Part shown: piece after piece, positions 58,369 through 64,000 of the stretch
How positions within the stretch are numbered: position 1 is the first letter of the stretch
How the letters are laid out: the number at the start of each line of letters is the position of its first letter
Assembly (NCBI GenBank): GCA_900155495.1
Contig: FTLJ01000373.1
Span: 1 to 64,000, forward strand
Direction of reading: 5' to 3'
From: Porogramme epimiltina
Lineage: Eukaryota; Basidiomycota; Agaricomycetes; Polyporales; Polyporaceae
DNA: 64,000 nucleotides
The notes under the pieces: model-generated
What the model was told of the DNA's origin: nothing
Databases searched by the model: none
The model's input: only the letters and a program-made list of their open reading frames with translations
Made by a program: the position numbers and the translations under genes

Positions 58369-61300
58369 TCAGAGGCGGTAGTCGAACACGACCCGGCCCC
58401 AGTCCTGGCCCTGGTAGATCAGCACGCCTCGGACCTCCGCGCTATCCAGCTCCAGCCCGAGCTCGAACTCTGTAGGACCGCGATAGCGTCATCAGCACAA
58501 ATCGCCACAACGGTATGCCGAAAGAGGGAGCCAGCGCCTCGTCAGGGTCAATCTGGAGAAGTAGGAAGGGTGTGCTGCGGGGCGCGCGGGCGGGAGAACA
58601 CACTGCGCGCAGGGTTCGGTACGACGACCACGGGAGTGCGCGCACTCTAGAGCCTAGAGCTTTAAACGCAGACGCGCAAAGAGCAAGCGCGCCTCCTGGG
58701 TGCATACGTAGTTGGACCCTTGGCCCGCAGGTGCCGAAGCACCAAACCCCCACCGCCCACCTGTCTGCCCGCCTTCTCACCGAGCGCGCCTCCGTCGGGC
58801 CCTGCAGGGCGCAGGAATCCTAAGCGAAAGAAGACGGACGCACCGGTATAGAACCCGTTCGAGTTCGGCACGCTCGCGTTCTGCTGGAAGCTCGGAAGCG
58901 CACCCAGATCGATCGTCCACTTGCACAACTCCACCGTCTCCCCCTGGCGAGGCGTCCATCACGACCGGCGTGCGTGTTTGCGCGCGCGGTGACAGCGACG
59001 GACAGCCGTACGGCAGCGCGGTCCAGCGTCCAGCGGAAGCCCCGAGCAACGCGAGCGCGGGCACGGAAGTAATTGGCGTGAGCGGGCAGGGAAGAGCGGT
59101 GGCGTCAGCGAAAACCGTATGGGATCTGGATCGAACACGCCCGCGAGGTCGCCCTCCGATCCCGTCGAGGCGCGCAAACGATCGCTCACCTCATCTGTGT
59201 ACCGCATGATCTTATCGGTGTCCGAGGTGTACAAAGTTGCGACGAACGTCCGGTCTGCGCAAGCACAAGAAAAACGCACGAGGCGCGTCCAAGCGTCAGT
59301 CTTTGCCCAAGTGTAACAGATCACGGGCCGCGGCACGGCCCCCGAGCGCCCGGGGAGTGATGGGTGGCCCAACTCACCGCTCGCGGTCTGTGAGAACTTG
59401 CTGTTTTAGTGGTGCCCAAGCGGAGATGGCGTTTGTCAGGGGTGGCCGGTCCACACTGATACCGAAAACGGCCGCTCACCAGAAGGTCGTCTTGATGCGT
59501 TGCCTGCAATTGTCACCGCGCACGGTCATCAAACCATGGACAGGCTTTCGGACGACTAGAACCGCGACGTACCCTTTACGCAAGATCGCGCCCTTTGCGA
59601 CGAGATACTGCACCCTAACGGAGAATAGGACTTTGAGCCCAAAGCCAGGACACGACACGGGCGGCCCACACCGCCCAGCAAGATCTTACCTGTTCTCGCA
59701 TATTGATACGCCAGCGTCATTTTCCCGAATATAGGCTGGCCTCTTGAGCCAATCTTCCTGCTCCGCAGGCAATTTCACCTTGGCACAAGGAGGGTCATAA
59801 GGGGTTAGCACAGGCGCGAGAGAGACACGATGGGTGCGTGTAGATCGCAGCGTACCTTGAGCATGTAAGATTGTGGCGCAATCACACTGGAGACGAGCGC
59901 CCGGCGCGCGAGGCCGTATGCCGCCGCGCCTCGTACGGTGGCCGTGTCGCAGTCGGCGGGGCGCGCGACGACTCGCATCCGGCCTCCAAATTGCTCCTGT
60001 GAAGGGTGGATACGGCGCCATTCAGTAGTCAGCATGGCCGGGCGCGTGCGGTCCTGTGAAAATACGCCGGTAGCGAGTGCGCACCTTGACTCTGCGGAAC
60101 AGGTATTCGCTGCCTGAGAAACCTCCCACGAGAAGGAGGGCGTCGAGCCGTTGATCGACCTTCTTCGTCTGAGCTTCGATCAAGTCCAGGACCTGGACAG
60201 GGGAAAGGAAGCGGTATTGTGCCGTAAGTACTCGAGCTGGGAACGGTCGACGGAGGCGGAGAAAGGTCGCGGAGGAAGGGCGCGCCGCCGGCGAATTCCA
60301 TACGGGCGAGAACGCACCTCGCTGACCACCGGGTCGAAGACCTCGCGCCTGAGGAGGTTGCCGGGAATCGTCACTTCGCCGTTTACCAGTCCAACCGCGG
60401 GGTCATCGGGATCCTCGACGTTAAAGCACGTAAAGTGGAACATTTTGTCTGCACCATTTCCATTAGTATATGATCGCCGACGAGGCCGAATATCTACGGC
60501 AGCCACATGGCGGCGTCAGGTGGGCAGAGTGGCACGTACCATCGTCTTCGGCGCCGGTGTACCGCAACTTCTCCGTCTCGCTAAAATGTTCCATGAAGTT
60601 CGCGAGGCTGATCGCGTCGAGATGTACAGGGTGGTCCGCGAGAAGCGTTCTCATTAGCTCCCGGAAACGCAGGTCGAGGAACAGTGAACCACAGTTCGCG
60701 CCTGAGCGCGCGCACATCTCCGCAATTTCCAAGTTCGACAGCATTCCGATGATCTTGTACACGGCAAGGTCCTTGTGTACGGCACCATTAGCAACCCGCG
60801 GATGCCTCGGACACCGATGGACAATACGTACAACGGTACCACCACCAGCGTCACAAATCATAAAGTTCTGGCCCGTGCCGAGCTTGTGCACGTCCGTGAG
60901 GTTAGCACAGTGGACTGCCGCGGCTTCTGGCTCGCTGTCAAAGACCCGGACGTCGGTCGGGACGCTCATGTGGGACGCTGGCCACCGCTCACCTGATGAT
61001 GCGTAGGCGTTCCCTCCATTCGTGGTCTCCAGCACGAGCAGATCGGACGAGCCCGGCGGCGATTGCGGCATCTCGCATCATTTGGCAGCCAGTCGCATCC
61101 CAGGCGGCAGGCACAGTGAGCCATACGTCGGCCGAATCTGAGAGCAAGCACACGAGCGTGGTGAGCTCGCAGCAAGAACTTCGGGCGGACTGCAAAAATG
61201 CATACCGAGGTCCGCCACAGCACCGATTTCGCGCGTGATCTGCTGCTTAGCGTACTCCCAGAGACATGACAGGAAGTCAATGATGAGATCGATGGCCTTC

Positions 61301-62272
61301 TTCCCAGGCTAAGAGAACGTGCGTATAAGATTAAGCATTCGCCCATTCGATCGAGACCAAGGCACTTACCGGCAGAGAGGGCAAACGGGGATCTACGGTT
61401 GACTGATCTCGCAGCGCGTGTGGCTCGAGGAACAACTTGAACCTGAGAGGGAGTTCCTCGACATGATCAACTACCCAAGCGGAATAATGACACACCATTC
61501 GCATTTAAACCCCCCTGGCATGGGCCCAGAGTTCTTCGCCTCAATACCCCATGCCAGGATCTGCCCCGTGGCATCGTACAGCAGGCACGTCGGGATCTTC
61601 CTGAACGTCTCAAACGAGCCCGGCCAGTTCAGTATCTGCTGTACCTTGCCGCCGGCGATCCGGGAAGAGCCATAGGCCTGCGAGGAAGCGATTCGTGAGA
61701 GCTCCGCGGAGTGCGAACCTTGCTATATGCACTTACAACGCCCGAGAACGTCGTACCTGCACAGGATATATGAAGGCCCAGGATGTAAGGCAGCGCATGG
61801 GCGACTTACCGAAGTCGATAGACACCGAGACCTTCCCCTCGTCGGCGAACGATGGCTGCTGGAGCGCCTTGGGAGGACTCGGACTCCGCCCGGACACCGA
61901 CATAGGCACCGAGCGTTCTGCGCTCATCGCGATCGATGGCGTCTGTATCGGTGATGTGAACATGTTGTACGGGCTGCCGGTTGAACCCAGGGGAGGCGAG
62001 CCCGGAGCTTGGGGAGGCATGGCACCATTAGGGTACATCCCGGGTGGCGGGGAGCCCTGCGAAGTGTATGGGGGCTTCTCCCACCCACCCTGGTAGGACT
62101 GAGGGGGTGGACTTGGGCCAGAGGACGGTTGGTATGCTTTCTCACCGCCTTGCCACGATGGTAGTCCGGGCTGAGGCCCTGGCTGTTGGGTGACGGGCTG
62201 GCCGAAGGGGGTGACATGATGAGCGGTCTGAGCATTGTCGACCTTGTGACTGGGCTCTCCACAGCAGCTCAT
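58369..62272 (-). CDS. HSPA12-like Hsp70-family ATPase
   Basis: Divergent Hsp70 of the HSPA12 type, a family expanded in mushroom-forming fungi. Eighteen exons: 62272-61810, 61756-61737, 61677-61496, 61442-61370, 61308-61206, 61137-60993, 60934-60832, 60771-60540, 60448-60318, 60192-60085, 59996-59856, 59778-59690, 59614-59573, 59503-59480, 59400-59378, 59254-59190, 58943-58844 and 58469-58369; 714 residues. A Pro/Gln/Ser/Gly-rich, probably disordered, N-terminus of about 145 residues precedes the actin-like ATPase: phosphate-1 SIDFGTTFSGVAYG, WLTVPAAWDATG, SEPEAAAVHCA, phosphate-2 MICDAGGGTVDLAVYK and adenosine motif LLLVGGFSGSEYLF. The C-terminal part (YLVAKGAILRKG, ELCKWTIDLGALP, FELGLELDS) is the family's own and not a classical substrate-binding domain. 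Exons of 20, 24 and 23 nt occur. The last introns (246 and 374 nt) are long. Function unknown. Confidence 0.93.
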
Positions 62273-64000
62273 GGCGGAACGGTCGTGTCAGGTCGTCGTC
62301 GCGTCGGCGTCGTGGGGGTACAGCGAGAGGAACGGTGGGGGGCGCGGCGCGCGCCCCGCCCGCGGATAGGGCATGGATGGGGAGAGCGCCGATGTGTCAA
62401 TGAAGACACCGCCCCCGTCATCTAGCAGCCCGAATTGCCAGGCGGTGGTCTAGCGCCTGATGGCCTTGTCCGGCACGTGCATGGCCACATCTACCTCGGG
62501 TCGCTCGGGCATCGGATGTCTTGTAACAAATGCTTTGAGTCGGTCACAGTCGGCCGTGGTGGTGGCTTTCACGAGTGGGAGCCTGAACGACAGCTGAACA
62601 GCAGATGCGTCACTCTCAAGCCGTTGTCAATACACTGGTGACTGGACTGGCATTCCCCGACAGGCACGGGAACACGGTCACGCGCCGCAATCAACGCAAT
62701 AACGCGTCGCGCGTCGTACCCGCTCAGTCGCTCGAATCTACACTTCTCAACCCAGGCAAAGTTTTCTGAGAGAGCCTCGATTTCTTTCGTCTGCAGCCAT
62801 GAGGCTCTGATACAACCATTCACTCGTAGAGAAGCATTAACTACATAATGATCGATAGCTCCCATCGATCGCCTCCAGTTTTGGACGATCATCCTCACAC
62901 ACGCTACTTGACGCATGGGATGTATCAAAGTACATCGTCCGAGGTGGATTGGTTGGCTGTGATTGAATACTTCGCCCAAGGAAAGGGGCACCTTCTATCA
63001 GGCCGGTGCCACGGGCGAGGGGTACACCATCAACGCCACAGGTCCGAGTCCTGCACTTGAAAAAGTGAGAGAATCGGGCTCTGCCCGGCCCGACTATGTC
63101 CACCTTAGCCATTCTTGTATCGTCTTTCAGCTTGGTTGCAGCATGGATGCAACGTGAAGCTTGGCGAACGAATACCATGAGGCTCGCCACCATCGTCATG
63201 TGTGTGCAAAGAAGAATAACACAGGCGCCAGGCCGCTACAGGAAAAATTTGACCATGACTAGAGAGTGTGAGCGCATGGTTACGGGTTGGAAGACAAAAG
63301 TCCGTGCCGAGTCCCGCATGACAGGGTCCGACCCCGATATACGGTACGGCTGAGTGCGTGACCTGGATGGAGTCTGTTCAGAGGGTGGAAACAATGCTAT
63401 ATGTGGAGCCATTTCAACGTACAAGCGCATTGAGGTGCTGTACTTCTTTCTTCCGTAGCTCTGGGTCGGTACAGGAACTGAAGTAATAGCCCAGGAGGGT
63501 AATAGGAGGATGCCGTCAGGTACTTATAATAAGATTTGGAGGTCCGAGTGAGATTATCATAGCATCGTCCAAGGAATTGGATTGACATACGCAGCAAGAT
63601 TTTCAACACGGGCTCTGTGCAATTTTCGTACCCCTAAGACGTACTCTGAAGGATCCATCACTGACCCTCGGAGAGCTAGGGAACTTGCCGAGTGGCTTCC
63701 ATCTCTTCACTAGGTATGCTTACGATAGCGGGAGCCTACCGGACACTTAAACTTTGCGGGAAGATGCCGTGGAATGTATATACATCCATGGAGTACTTTA
63801 TGTGCCGGATTCTCCGGGCAGGGATAGGCTCTGGGTTAGGTAGAAGTGCTCGATGGACGTATGACCAAGATTCCTTGGGCAGTGTCGCGTAGCCTTCACG
63901 GTGAAGCTGATGGAGGTAGTTGCGAAGGTCGAAAGGAGATTGGTGACTCAGAAATGACGACATTGAGGTGTTCTAGGCCTGGAGCGTGCGATTCGGGGGA
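62273..64000. other. Window end, no gene recognised
   Basis: Starts with the HSPA12-like upstream region. ORFs on the minus strand at 62569-62991 (140 codons) and 62837-63199 (120 codons) overlap each other and show no known motif. Base composition is ordinary. Confidence 0.5.
63736..63963 (-). CDS. Small unrecognised ORF, possible 5' exon of a gene
   Basis: 75 codons from ATG at 63963, with the sequence MSSFLSHQSPFDLRNYL and onwards. The composition looks protein-like rather than random, with balanced residues and a hydrophilic helix-like start. A GTATAT donor-like site follows codon 60, but I could not find an acceptor that keeps the frame open. No family is recognised, so this may be a chance ORF. 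Confidence 0.2.
   Translation of the reverse strand: MSSFLSHQSPFDLRNYLHQLHREGYATLPKESWSYVHRALLPNPEPIPARRIRHIKYSMDVYTFHGIFPQSLSVR

Noticed and set aside
1..64000. CRISPR arrays, rRNA genes, complete transposons
   Set aside because: No regularly spaced repeats, no rRNA-like sequence and no transposase or reverse-transcriptase motifs were seen.

Overview
The window is nuclear DNA from a filamentous basidiomycete, most probably a mushroom-forming agaricomycete. The genes are intron-dense, mostly with 48-60 nt GT-AG introns, and every multi-exon model below was assembled by hand so that the summed exons keep one open frame. The gene set fits this group: HET-domain proteins, an HSPA12-like Hsp70 with many tiny exons, D-arabinono-1,4-lactone oxidase, Nup192 and Kar2 with a C-terminal HDEL. 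The order or species cannot be told from the sequence alone.

Layout. 0-9.5 kb: a METTL14/Kar4-type MT-A70 protein (+), then a large HET-domain gene (-) flanked by two broken, oppositely oriented hsp20 relics. 9.5-25 kb: SFT2 (+), NUP192 (-), NAA30 (+), KAR2 (-) and a second HET gene (+). 25.9-30.7 kb: an ACOT9-like acyl-CoA thioesterase (+) and a UBE2G1-type ubiquitin-conjugating enzyme (+). 31.4-34.1 kb: two co-directional minus-strand genes, a UPF0261 protein and a PEP-hydrolase-like TIM barrel, which are the two halves of the plant Tm-1 protein. 34.5-42.8 kb: RPC2, the second-largest subunit of RNA polymerase III (+, 15 exons including a 7-nt micro-exon and a GC-AG intron), then a UBE2G2-type E2 (+). 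48.9-51.2 kb: ALO1 (-). 58.4-62.3 kb: HSPA12-like Hsp70 (-, 18 exons). The last 1.7 kb holds no gene I recognise.

About 39.6-41.3, 42.9-48.7 and 51.5-58.1 kb are visibly very GC-rich, gene-free blocks with simple repeats, alternating CG tracts and a poly-C run containing two N. UBE2G2, ALO1 and the 3' half of the HSPA12-like gene lie next to or between these blocks and carry introns of 200-370 nt, far longer than most others here.

Several genes share a theme of ER protein quality control and traffic: KAR2, two ERAD-class E2 enzymes and SFT2. The KAR2 upstream region has a perfect three-unit heat-shock element and two TGACGTGG motifs. The most unusual gene pair is the split Tm-1 homologue, whose function outside plants is not established. 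Functional statements are family knowledge applied to visible motifs; nothing was searched against a database.
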